Assembly: GCA_947311845.1 (NCBI GenBank)
Contig: CAMZMU010000060.1
Coordinates: forward strand, 2,119,758 to 2,183,757
From: Poa pratensis
Lineage: Eukaryota; Streptophyta; Magnoliopsida; Poales; Poaceae
Direction: 5' to 3'
Length of the DNA: 64,000 nt
Both the position numbers and the translations under genes were made by a program. Under the pieces are notes generated by a model. It had not been told where the DNA came from, did no database searches, and worked only from the letters and a program-made list of their open reading frames with translations. Of the stretch, positions 43,256 through 53,178 are shown piece after piece. The stretch's first letter is position 1. The number at the start of each line of letters is the position of its first letter.

Positions 43256-45650
43256 TTTTTTTTTTGATAAAGGGATTTTATTACTTAAAAGTTTTAAGCA
43301 TTACACCCGGCCTCTGCATAGCTAAGATGCACACAGCCACAAGTTCACCAGGATCCAGAACAGCATAAAAATAAATAGGCGAATTACATATCAAAATGAG
43401 AAATTGTAGATCCGCCTATGGTGTTGGTAGATCAATCCGGAGACTATGTTGCCATCCATGCCGGGAGAATAACTCCCTGGCAACAGCCTCCAGCCTCGAC
43501 GCCACCTCCAAAAATAAATCTCGGTGTTCCACACGCTGCAGTGCGGACCATGCTCGAAGCGTAGCTGTACACCGATAGATAACCTGCATAAGAGAAGCAT
43601 TTTTATCGTTAAACACCTTGTCATTTCTACATAGCCACAGCGACCAAATAATGGCAATCGCGCCCATCCTACTGAATAGTTTGAACCTAGGATCCACTCC
43701 ATTTAACCAGTTGCAAAAAATATTTGCAACGGACCGCGGAGGATGTAAGGTAGAACCTATCTGAATGGCTGACCATATAGACCTGGCAAACTCGCATTGG
43801 AAGAATAAGTGAGTGATAGTCTCGTCATGCTGACAGAAGACGCACTTTGTACTTCCGTGCCAATTGCGCTTGACAAGGTTATCTTTTGTAAGAATTACTC
43901 CTCGATGAAGATACCACGCAAATACCTTAATTTTTAGTGGTATCTTCATCTTCCAAATTTTGTTATTAGCCCTACTATCGACCGGAACTTCAGGAAGAAT
44001 TAAAGCTCTATACATCGAATCAACCGAGAATTTATTATTCTTAGTAAGATTCCATTGAAATTTATCTGGGCCTTCCGACAATTGGATTGAGTCCAGTCGA
44101 ATGAGCAAAGCATTCCAGGATGCTTGTCTTGCTCCAAATAAACTTCTTCTGAATGAAACATCCGGTGGGTAGGAACCCAACACCTTCGCGAGCGTGTCGC
44201 TTTTGTTTCGTACAATAGAATATAGAGCCGGATATTGTTCACGGAGAGTCGATTGGCCTAGCCATTTATCCTCCCAGAAACGAATTTCCGATCCATCCCT
44301 AATTGAGAAAGATCCATGTGGGAAAAAGAACTTCTTTGTAGCCATGAGGCCAGCCCAGAAGTGTGAATCACCAGGCTTCCATTGCACCTGGGAAACAGCT
44401 TGATCTTCCACATACTTTCTCCTAAGGAGGGTTTGCCAAACTCCATCTTCAGATAGGAGTTTGAAGAGCCATTTACCAAGCAAAGCTCTATTCTTGACCT
44501 CAAGGTCAGGAATTCCGAGCCCACCTTGGTCCTTAGGGCAGCAAACCACACTCCATTTAGTCAGTCGATATTTTTTCTTCTCACAATCCCCTTGCCAAAA
44601 GAATCTAGACCGGAAGTAATCCAATCGTTTCAAGACTCCTTTGGGTAATTGGAAGAAAGAAATCATGTACAGTACCATGTTCGTTAGTACCGCGTTTATG
44701 AGAACCAATCTTCCACCCAGGGATAAGAGTTTGCCTTTCCAACTATTTAAGCGTATTTGAAGTCTTTCCTCCACCTTTTTCCATTCAGCATTGGTGAGTC
44801 TCCGATAATGAATCGGAATACCCAAATAGTTGATAGGAAATTGACCTTGCTCGCAGCCAAAAAGTTCTGCGTACAAGGCGGCGTCTTCTTGAGCCTCGCC
44901 GAAGCAAAACAATTCACTTTTATGGAAATTTATCTTCAGACCCGAAAGTTGCTCGAAGGCTGATAGAATCAGCTTAAGGTTACGAGCTTTTTCGATGTCA
45001 TGTTCCATAAAAAGAATCGTATCATCCGCGTATTGAAGAATTGATAAACCACCATCTACAAGATGTGGAATCACTCCTTCAAACTGGCCCTCAGATTTAG
45101 CGCGTTCAATCAAGATAGCCAACATATCCGCCACTATATTAAATAGTACTGGCGATAATGGGTCACCTTGTCTGAGACATTTTTTCGTCCCACCTTGGTC
45201 CTTAGGGCAGCAAACCACACTCCATTTAGTCAGTCGATATTTTTTCTTCTCACAATCCCCTTGCCAAAAGAATCTAGACCGGAAGTAATCCAATCGTTTC
45301 AAGACTCCTTTGGGTAATTGGAAGAAAGAAATCATGTACAGTACCATGTTCGTTAGTACCGCGTTTATGAGAACCAATCTTCCACCCAGGGATAAGAGTT
45401 TGCCTTTCCAACTATTTAAGCGTATTTGAAGTCTTTCCTCCACCTTTTTCCATTCAGCATTGGTGAGTCTCCGATAATGAATCGGAATACCCAAATAGTT
45501 GATAGGAAATTGACCTTGCTCGCAGCCAAAAAGTTCTGCGTACAAGGCGGCGTCTTCTTGAGCCTCGCCGAAGCAAAACAATTCACTTTTATAGAAATTT
45601 ATCTTCAGACCCGAAAGTTGCTCGAAGGCTGATAGAATCAGCTTAAGGTT
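43256..45650 (-). mobile_element. 5'-truncated LINE with internal direct duplication
   Basis: Flanked by ACAATTTTGTT on both sides (43245-43255 and 45651-45661), with a poly(A) tail (T run from 43256). The 5' end lacks the gag-like ORF1, the endonuclease and the front of reverse transcriptase. A 463-bp segment occurs twice in direct orientation within the insertion, yet the coding frame stays open across the junction. The copy is young: a 721-codon frame survives without a stop. Confidence 0.93.
43416..45581 (-). pseudogene. LINE ORF2 C-terminal part: reverse transcriptase end, zinc-binding domain
   Basis: In order: a first copy of the post-RT 'thumb' region (PINYLGIPIHYRRLTNAEW ... SVVCCPKDQGG); then RT motifs CLRQGDPLSPVLFN and LQYADDTILF (catalytic YADD near 45021-45032); then the second copy of the thumb region; then a linker (GIPDLEVKNRALLGKWLFKL); then zf-RVT (KIPLKIKVFAWYLHRG, CVFC followed by HLFFQCEFARSIW) to a stop at 43416. 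It lacks RNase H. Reversed order of thumb and RT core at the 5' end shows that a segment was copied twice. Normal ORF2 is about 1,200-1,300 residues; only the last 500 or so are present. Confidence 0.9.
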
Positions 45651-45652
45651 AC
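44521..45652 (-). repeat. 463-bp direct duplication inside the LINE
   Basis: 44521-44983 and 45190-45652 are almost identical (one clear difference, TTTATGGAAA versus TTTATAGAAA), separated by 206 bp that carry the YADD region. The offset of 669 is a multiple of three, so the frame is kept. Confidence 0.97.
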
Positions 45653-45661
45653 AATTTTGTT

Positions 45662-45900
45662 GTTGAACACAAAGTCATTACGCGCCAACCAAATGGCCTA
45701 GGCTGCCGCCCCCAAAACTGCCCAACCAACAAAATTAGACCCTTTTCCTGGATCTTTCAGAGCAAGCTCGATGAGATCGTCAAAGGAAACAGAGGGGTGA
45801 TCCCAGCCAAAAGTTCTTTTATCGACCACCAAAGAAAATGGGAAGTGGGGCAATTAAAATTGAAGGGAGAAGCAGTTTCCGTTTCACCAAAACGAAAGGC
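45662..45900 (-). pseudogene. Older LINE remnant, upstream part
   Basis: On the minus strand, PFGETETASPFNFN-like sequence, a stretch reading through SLKDPGKGSNFVGWAVLGAAA, then AIWLARNDFVFNN, as in the linker between LINE zinc-binding and RNase H regions. It has an in-frame stop. It is cut by the younger LINE. Confidence 0.6.
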
Positions 45901-47097
45901 AGCTATATCATCAATACATGCTAAACTCAGTACATTTCTATATGGCGATTATTACATTTATGCTGCTAATCTAACATTTATTATTTTTCTAAACCAACAC
46001 CCAGCATGCTCTGACATTCATCACATGCACTTATTTTACATAACGTTTCCAGTTCATTCTATTCCCAGGTAAAAACAATTACACATAGGCTATGAGCAAT
46101 CAATTTTTTTTTATCAATAGGTCACGAACAATCAAATTGTTATCAGTATTCTGCTCGCCTACTATTGAGAGACCCGTAACTACTAAACCATGGGTGGTTT
46201 TCCTATATTTTAACTCTCTAGAAATCCGCATATCTCCATGTCATTTCTAAGCCAAACCAACGGTACGACATATCTCAGAGAAAACCTGAAACCATGCCCA
46301 TAGTAAATAGATAAACAGAAATGTCCACCGAATCACGGATATGCATATAAATGGCATCTTCAGTTTAGTCCAATGTAACTAATGAGCACACACAAACCTG
46401 TGAATTTATCCTATGGGTGGTTACGACTGTCGATGGAGAACATTGGTCGTATGCATAGTGTTGTTTTATCAAACCACTCTGTTTTACATTACATCCTTTC
46501 TTTTCTTATAAGGACATGAAACCGTCACTCTTAATCTGTTGTAACACAGACCTTTTGTTGCCCATGCCAAGATGCTTAAGTTTTACTAAGAAAGAACATA
46601 GGGCATTTGTAAGCTAATAAGTCTAAGAAAGATTGATACAGAGGAAATTCAATACAAAATTTTCAAATTCATGGGAATATTAAATCTAGGACAGGTGGTC
46701 CTATGCCAGGGGTTTAGCAATTGAAATAAGGCAATACATTCATAATCGTAGACAGAACTTAATTTAGATTGTGTAATCACGCATGAATTTGAGGCAAATA
46801 GAACAAAACCGTTTTTCTGAATATTTTGATATTCTGAACATATTTGTTTGGTTTGAAATGAGTTAGATAAATTCTAGGCGTATATTAATCAAAAAAATTC
46901 AATCACACATGAATGTGAGACAAATAGTTGGGTTCTATTTTGTTTTAACTTCTTGATATTCCAAGCTGATTTATTTCAAAATAAACTCATTCATACCATG
47001 AACTTCTAAATAGAATATCTCAACATCTTCACGCAGTAGATCCATAGTCAAGGAAAGAGAAGAGATAAAGCAGGAACGTGTAATACCTGCTCAGTTG
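45901..47097. other. Unassigned AT-rich stretch
   Basis: No coding frame or element end recognised. It lies downstream (minus strand) of the gene fragments at 47098-48336 and may be their intron and 3' flank. Confidence 0.4.
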
Positions 47098-47530
47098 AAA
47101 CCCTGGGAATATATTTGGCTTCCTCCAGAAGATGGTTTTCCCAACAGTACCTCAAAAGCCGTAGGTCTCTTTGACACTTGTAGTGCGGCGTTTGCTACCT
47201 ACACATGCCAATGTTTAGATACAAATACAACATAGAAAATGTAGCAAAGGAAGATATAAACAGTTTTTTAACCTTCTGCTGACCACCGTTGCTCATTATG
47301 TTTGTATTTGCTGGATCAGTAGTGCCTGAACTTCTTCAGTTGGTCAGCAATACTATCAAAAGCACCCGAATTTGCAACAACATTCCTGATGATAGTAATG
47401 ACTTGTTCGAGATGGTGATCAAGAAATTTATTTTTTGATTTCACCGTTCTTTTTAACCTTCCAGTGGTCACAAGCATCTGCTTTGTTCTAATCCAATTCA
47501 TAGGATAAGTCAGCCAAGCCAGCCAACGCA
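47098..47530 (-). pseudogene. Unidentified exon-like segments
   Basis: Two minus-strand stretches look like exons of one gene. One reads DPANTNIMSNGGQQK and ends at a GT donor near 47269; the next, from an AG near 47206 to a GT near 47098, reads on in frame as QTPHYKCQRDLRLLRYCW then ENHLLEEAKYIPRVSTEQ. A third frame (47316-47531) reads LDHHLEQVITIIRNVVANSG. I do not recognise the protein. Codon use and splice signals look genuine, but no start-to-stop gene could be built, so it is listed as a fragment. Confidence 0.35.
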
Positions 47531-48015
47531 TGCAAGTGATGTACAGTAATTAGAAAATACTAATACCTATCTCAAGTAGAGCTTTATTGGGTAGTATATA
47601 ACCAGTGCTTCATCTTCAGCACGAGCAACACCATGTATCCACTGATATAGACACTGTGATGAAAAAACAACTAAATAGTTTCCTTTCAGGTTCTAACTAA
47701 TGATTAGACAGTCGTTTTAGCACTCTAACTAAGCAAAAAACCTATAAAACAGAATTTTCAATAACATAGAATTAGGTTATGGCTTTTAGTAAGTTAGGGC
47801 ATCTAGAGTAGCAGGAACCAGGCACAGCCTATGACTGTCGACTGTAAGTAAGAAAGCATCTAAAAGGAACCAGCTTTGAGCCTGGAAGAACAACATGATC
47901 ATTCCAGCAAAACTAACACATGTGTGCATCCAAGCACATAAACTTATCAAGGTCAAGATCCCAGTGATGTATCAAGCAGAATTGGAAACACTTCAAACAG
48001 TAAAAAAATACTTAC

Positions 48016-48336
48016 AGCGAGAACAGCCATCTGCCTTGCACTCAATTCATTCTCCTTCAATCTATAATTACATTAAGAACACATTACAATGCTTCAATGG
48101 GGTTTGAAGCAAAAAAGGTAAACCAAAAGATATACACGCCCATGTATGTAAAAGTATGATCAAACATACCGTATTTTCTCATCTCTGGAAGCCATCCAGA
48201 AGCATGATTCCTGAAGCCTGATCATATCGAGATAGTGCTCAGCTTCATGATCAGCAATACTGAACAGCACTGCAGATCCATATTGGAAGGCAACCACATA
48301 GCGATAGCAAAATTTGTTGTCTTCCACTCCAATTTC
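48016..48336 (-). pseudogene. RMND1/DUF155-like gene fragment, two exons
   Basis: Exon 48170-48336 (AG acceptor, GT donor) reads CYRYVVAFQYGSAVLF then SIADHEAEHYLDMIRLQES. This fits the plant RMND1/Sif2-like (DUF155) family, which includes mitochondrial RETARDED ROOT GROWTH, at its 'VVFQYGSAILFNV-DYLDIVRRH' region. It ends two bases into a codon, and the exon-like piece 48016-48061 (46 bp, AG/GT) completes that codon and stays open (LKENELSARQMAVLA). The rest of the family domain and the C-terminal membrane segment are not found. Upstream it is joined to a different gene piece, so it looks captured and chimeric. Family call is by eye. Confidence 0.5.
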
Positions 48337-48521
48337 CTACAGGAAACGATGGGTAAAGGAGATTGTCTTACGTACATTACAACAGCAAGTTCGTTCAAAG
48401 AAAAATCGTACATTACAACATGTCTATTGTATTAAGCCTATACATAAGTAAAAGCTAGCAAAAATTCTGAGTGAATTTACTGCATGATTTCCATAACAAA
48501 TAAAACCTAGGCGCCGCCGTC

Positions 48522-48796
48522 CTGGAGGTCGTCGATGGAGAGCGGCAGCAGGCGGGCGAAGTCGACGTGCTTGCCGAGCTCAAGCGCGGAGGCGGCAACG
48601 ACGACGATGAAGGCGCGGAGCTCGTAGTTGCGAGAGAGAGGAGGAGAAGGGCTTGAGCTTCTGGGGTTGTTGTGGTCGGCGGGGAGCGGGAGCGAGCAGC
48701 GGCGGCGCGAGGGGTCGAGGAGAGAGCCGGAGGGCGGCGCGAGGACATGGGGAATGGGCTTGGGGAATTTTTGGGGAAAGACAACGCGGCTTGTCA
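48522..48796 (-). pseudogene. Unidentified GC-rich exon fused to MATH fragment
   Basis: After the MATH homology breaks at about 48797 the minus strand continues as a different GC-rich sequence. One frame has a second ATG (48744) in good context. Another reads NYELRAFIVVVAASALELGK then HVDFARLLPLSIDDL and stops at 48512-48514 next to a possible GT donor. It may be the first exon belonging to the DUF155-like exons that follow, but this is not proven. Confidence 0.35.
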
Positions 48797-49051
48797 CTCG
48801 AAGCCGTCGACGGTGAAGGACTCGGAGGCGATGTACTTGCCGACGCCGATGCCCTTGGCGAGCGAGTAGCCCGCGATGTTGAAGTGGTGCGAGCCGTTGA
48901 CGGTCTTCGTGATGGAGGTGGAGGCCGTCTCCGCCGGGGGCGTCGAGGGGTGGGCGGGCGGCGGGGAGGAGATCGGCGGGAAGGGCCGGGCGGCGTGCGC
49001 GGCGGGGGTGGCCGTGGATGGCCCGCCGCGGCTGGCACGGCCGGCGCCCAT
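48797..49051 (-). pseudogene. MATH-BTB (BPM-type) protein gene, first-exon fragment
   Basis: From the minus-strand ATG at 49051: [10 protein letters not shown], a Pro/Ala-rich leader, then [20 protein letters not shown] followed by [20 protein letters not shown]. This is the beginning of the MATH domain of plant BTB/POZ-MATH proteins, substrate adaptors of CUL3 ubiquitin ligases that bind, for example, ERF/AP2 and HB6 factors. Homology stops inside a codon (GAG TG|) where the family has GFEWAIYFYPDG, and an unrelated GC-rich sequence follows. The MATH remainder and BTB domain are missing. Upstream 5' leader sequence (to about 49360) seems to be included. It lies ~600 bp from a Helitron 5' end on the same strand, consistent with capture. 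Confidence 0.75.
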
Positions 49052-49645
49052 CGGGAGGGTTATCGCGGTGGGGGAGGGTACGGTGGGGAGGGGATCCGGC
49101 GCGGGGAGGGCGGATCGTGGTGGGGGGCGCCGGATTCCGGTGCGGCGGCCGCAGGATTCCTGTGGATTTGGGGGCAGGAGAATGACGGAGGTGGTGGTGT
49201 TTGGTTTGGGCTTCTGGAGTGAGGAGGGAGCGGCGGGAGCGCGCGTCGGCGGCGGCGGCGAGCTCGGAGTCGCGCGTGAGAGAGAGGAGGGAGAGAGATG
49301 TGGGGGCATTTTTGCGGCGAGGCCCCTGGGGTTTTCGGAATTTGCGGATGGGTACATCTTCGCGAGGAGACGTGGGCTGCGGGCAAGGTTTCGATTTGCG
49401 AGGGAGTTTTTTTGCAGGAAAGCCGCGGTGACCGGCTGGAACCGGGATTACCGGCTGGTGACCGGGCGACGTGGCACGACGTTATTGGTTAAAAGTCAGG
49501 TGCTACAGTTTCGCGCGAGATGGGGGGCGACGTGGAGTAATCCTGTCCGTCCATTTCGGAGATCGGACGGCTAGAACAATTTTGGTGACGTGGACGCGGG
49601 TTTAGGGTGTGAATCTCTCCAACTTTTATATATAGTAATAGTGGA

Positions 49646-50215
49646 TGTCGTAGTAAGTGTAATCCTTAGATGATCTTTTTGATTTTTTTCCAAGTCAGTA
49701 AGTAAGTAGTAAATACATCGCAAATTATGGAGCTTGAGCTGAACTGGATGAAAGATCTGATCATCACAAAAAAAAAGAGTGAGTAATAGCACTTATCTCA
49801 AAAATATGGCACATCATACTCCTCGTTTTAATAATTCACTAGTGCAAAATACTAAAGCATAAGAATAAACAGTAAATGCAGGCTAATCTAATATCTGACC
49901 CATTTACGGAACTTTACTACTGAAATATCTGAGGACTACAGATGTCGATGCAGTGCAAACAATATGGATGGTGTGACCAATTAAAGATTTTAAATGTATC
50001 GTAGATCATGAAGATCAATTTAGATGGAGTTGGATTGGCTGACATATGTTATTTCTGTAATAATCTACATAACTAATATAAAAAGGTTATATTGGTTCTT
50101 CTAATTTTTTTAAAGTTGTTAAATCATGCATGGAAATGCGTTGGTTGTAAAGATTTATTTTTCTGCAAATTTTGGTATTTTTTTGTAATTTTTTGAATTA
50201 TACATATTAAAAGAT
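49646..50215. other. Unassigned AT-rich stretch between two Helitron-like 5' ends
   Basis: No gene or terminal structure recognised. It may be the AT-rich 3' part of the Helitron-like sequence to its right. Confidence 0.4.
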
Positions 50216-50917
50216 ATGGATTTTCAGTTTCCAGCATTTTCTGTAATTATTTTAAAAACTGACAGAGGGACCCACATGTCGGGGATTTATTATTTACGGA
50301 AAATATTTACGGGAAAGATTAAAACGCTGACAGGTCGGGCCCACTGTGACGTCGAGATGACGTCATCAGTGGCCGGACTCTGCCACGGCGGCGTCGACGA
50401 CGGCGGTGTCGCGTCCGCGCGAGCTGGGACGCGCGCGGACGCGGGGTACCCGGAAGCGGCCGCGCCGCTGCTGTTTGGTCGCCGAAACGGCGCCGGCGAC
50501 GACGAAACGCGGCGGACGGACAGAAGGGACGGCGGGAGCGATTCCGCCGTGCGCGCTGCGTCCCGGCAGGCTATCCTCGGGGAGGACGGGGAGGAGACGA
50601 CGGCGGAGGTAGCCGTGGGCGTCGATTTGAGTGGGGAGGTGCGGAGCGGCGCGTTGGCGGCGGCGGCAAGCTCGGGACGACGCGGGAGAATGAAGAGAGG
50701 AAGGGAGATGTGCGAGGGACCTTAATGCAATTTGCAGACACTGCAGGGAATTTTTTGCAAAACGCCCGCGGGGACCGTCAGATCGGAGATTGACGGCGTG
50801 GAGCCATCCACGCACTGTAGAAGTGCGTTACTGTAGCACTTCTACATTGCCCATCGACGTGGGCAGGCTGAGGGATCGCTGAAGCACACGGCTTTTATAT
50901 ATAGATAGATAGATAGA
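50216..50917 (-). mobile_element. Second Helitron-like 5' part
   Basis: On the minus strand it begins with (TCTA)n then TATATAAAAGCCGTGTGCTT, like the other Helitron 5' ends here, followed by a GC-rich block. Motifs such as GGACCGTCAGATC, TGCAAAA and CAATTTGCAGACA recall the Helitron near 19500-19690. A 149-codon minus frame (50366-50815) has no recognised domain. The 3' end was not found. Confidence 0.4.
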
Positions 50918-51714
50918 CAATGGCAGAGACGTATGGTCTTGAGTATCTCTCTGACTAAAACGTCTGGACTTGGAAAAGAAAGAATATTTGGGCATGCATG
51001 TGGCGGAAGAAAGCAGAAAGCCCCAAATTCCAATCCAACCAGGGCGTGCCGCTGCTGGCCTCGTTGGCATGACCAGTTCGACCCCATCCGCGCGTCCTTT
51101 TCCGCGGATTTTGACAGGTCCGAGGCGGAGAAGAGTTGGAGGCGTCACCGCCAAGCTTTTACGAAAACCGCGCGTGAGTGGATGGTGATCGCCATGCTGC
51201 CCGTTAGCCCGTTTGGGCGGATTAAGCCGCCGCCGCTGGTGGTCGTGGTTTCGGACCGGTCTGCCGACGCCGGCTGCCGCTTGCCTCGAATGGTCGTATG
51301 GATGTGAGTTTGACGTGTGATGCCCACGTGCCATGGCTGGTGGAGGTCCTGCACCGATGCAACGCATTCTCCGTGTTTTCTTAGCTGATGATGGGCCACG
51401 GCATCATGATCATGGGCCATGCATGGCAGATGCAGCCTTGCAAGAGCAGGACAGTGCTAGGTTCGTGGTTGGACTTCTCCGGAGTGGACACAGCGGTTGC
51501 GAGTCACTTTCATTTTCGTTGATCCGTCTGGTGTCGGTTTTGTTTTCTCTTTTTGTTCTCTTACTTTTCTTTTGGGCGTGACTGTATGTTGTTTGTCCCA
51601 GTAGTGGTTCTTGTTGTATCGTGTGGTTGCTATATTAATATAACGGGACGAAAACCTATTTCTTCAGAGCAGAACAGTACTTGAGACAGGAAAAAAAAAT
51701 ATTTTGCTTAGTTT
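50918..51714 (+). other. Mostly unassigned; possible LINE 3' end near 51600-51660
   Basis: GC-rich to 51450, then T-rich. The end TTAATATAACGGGACGAAAA resembles the 'TATAAAGCGGGGCGAAAG' 3' terminus of many plant LINEs, but there is no clear poly(A) or duplication. No coding domain recognised. Confidence 0.35.
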
Positions 51715-52016
51715 TTAGAGCATCTTCGACATACGCGCTAAATTTTTTCAACGCTAGCGCGTTGGGAGCCTGTTCTGCCTTTTCAGACGCCCTAAATTTT
51801 CGCGCGGGAAGTACCAGGTTTTCCAGACGCGCTAAAATAGCGCGCCGCAAACATATTTGCATTGTTTCAAATGAAACAAAATAAAAAACAAAAATAAATA
51901 GACTGAAAATATAAATTATATTGATTCGACACGAACACTTAACAAATGATTCGACACGAACACAAACTCAAACGACAAACACAAACTAATTTAAACTAAA
52001 ACGCCGACGAGTCCGA

Positions 52017-52549
52017 CTAGTCGTCGGAGGAGAATTGAGACTTGTCGGAGGTGCCGAAAATGTCGTCCTCCAGCGCCGCCCACCTGGGGTCGTCGTTGGC
52101 CCAGGTGTCGGCGGAGCTCAGTTCCGCCTCCGCCACGGTCTTGGCCACCCACCGCTCCTCCCGGTCCTCTCGGCGCTCGGCCCGCCCCTCCGCCCGCTCG
52201 GCTGCCCGGGTCTGCCAATACTCCTCCATGGCGCGCTCGTCCCTCTCCGTGACGAGGTGGAGCATCGCTCAGTGGAGGTGGAGGTGGCGGTCCTCGTCGG
52301 TGACGAGGCGCGGCGTCGGCACCAGGGCCGCCGCCTGCTGCTCGTTGCACGCGTCGGAGAAGTTCATCTGCTCGCACGGGCGACCGAGCCTCCACGCCAC
52401 CGCGTCGTAGGCGCGGGCGGCCTCGATCGCCGTCGGGTATGACCCGAGGTGGACGCGGTCGTCGCCGGAGCGGATCTCGGCGGAGAAGGTGCCATTGGGG
52501 GCGCGCGGACGCTGCGGTAGCCGGAAATGCTTCGACGACGCGGAGGCAT
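52017..52549 (-). pseudogene. AP2/ERF-domain ORF of a mobile element
   Basis: From ATG 52549: MPPRRRSISGYRSVRA, then after a one-base frameshift near 52497 NGTFSAEIRSG, HLGSYPTAIEAARAYDAVAW and RLGRPCEQMNF. This is a full AP2 fold (YRG and RAYD elements), with ERF-like AEIR and an atypical WRLGRP before NF. After the domain comes TPRLVTDEDRH, then His/Leu repeats and an in-frame TGA (52269-52271). The frame then goes on as an acidic/Arg-rich tail (ERDERAMEEYWQTRAAERAE; WANDDPRWAALEDDIFG) to 52017. Closely similar small AP2 ORFs ('MPPRR..SGYRGVR') are common in wheat and related gene sets. Two lesions make this copy inactive. AP2 domains bind DNA, so intact relatives could act as regulators or in element biology. 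Confidence 0.8.
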
Positions 52550-52615
52550 GGTGGCGGCGGCGGCGCGGAAGCGGTGTGGAAATTTCCAGATGCGTGCGGG
52601 AGAGGAAGAGAGCGG

Positions 52616-52805
52616 CAGTGGCGGAACTAGGGGAACCAGCTGGGGTCTTGCCCCCCCCCCCCCATGCCATGATGTAGCAATTTTTTTCATGTACATAAGG
52701 CTAATTTAAATACAACTTTAGCAGAAAAACATCATGTTTGGCTCCCCCTAATCAAGAATTACCACCTTCGGCTCCCCTTAACGTTTAATCTCGGCTCCGC
52801 CCCTG
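52616..52805. mobile_element. hAT-type MITE nested in the AP2 element
   Basis: Perfect 8-bp duplication GAGAGCGG at 52608-52615 and 52806-52813. Terminal repeats CAGTGGCGGAACTAGG and, inverted, CAGGGGCGGAGCCGAG. 190 bp, non-coding, with a 14-base C run (52650-52663). It lies 66 bp upstream of the AP2 start codon. Confidence 0.95.
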
Positions 52806-53178
52806 GAGAGCGGTTGCGTGGAGCGTGCCTGTTCAGCGCGCTGGACGTGTCGCGCCATATATAATGCGGCGCGTACCAGTTTGGCCAGCGTGCGAGAACG
52901 TTTTCCCGCGCACGTGCTTTTCCCGCGTCTGCTGGAGCGCGCGAACTTGCCAGCGCGTGGGAAATTACCGTTTTTTGGCGCGCTCGGCTCATTTAGCGCG
53001 ACTGTTGGAGATGCTCTTAGATCGCAATTTGTTAAAACCAGGTTAGCAGGCACAGAGGGAGAAAAAACATCAAGATGAGCTCGGCGGTGATACTAGTGAG
53101 CAGCCACAAGCCGTCCGTGCGTTTCCGCGATATGGCCAGCGAAGTCCAGCAACGTGCCCGCTGTACTTTTCCTCGGCC

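Larger units (their letters stand above)
48480..49645 (-). mobile_element. Helitron 5' part carrying gene fragments
   Basis: On the minus strand the sequence starts TCCACTATTACTATATATAA right after a host A (49646), resembling the 5' end of the Helitron at 7484 (TCACTACTATATATAATAG). Its next 250 bp share motifs with the Helitron at 19380-21002 (CCGTCCGATC, CCGGTTCCAGCCGGTCACC). The captured MATH fragment follows. No CTAG hairpin 3' end was found to the left; the left limit given is only where the GC-rich part ends, and the element may reach 47 kb or have lost its 3' end. Confidence 0.5.
51718..53016 (-). mobile_element. Harbinger-like element carrying an AP2/ERF reading frame
   Basis: Terminal inverted repeats GAGCATCTTCGACATACGCG at the left and, inverted, GAGCATCTCCAACAGTCGCG at the right (about 16/20 match), continuing as GCTAAA on both sides. 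TTA flanks both ends (51715-51717, 53017-53019), as in PIF/Harbinger. It has no transposase. Its only gene-like content is the AP2 frame on the minus strand. A hAT MITE is nested at 52616-52805, so the original length was about 1.1 kb. Confidence 0.8.

Noticed and set aside
48580..49574. Plus-strand and other GC-rich frames opposite the MATH fragment (up to 232 codons)
   Set aside because: They are mirror images of the minus-strand gene fragments, rich in Gly/Arg with no domain.
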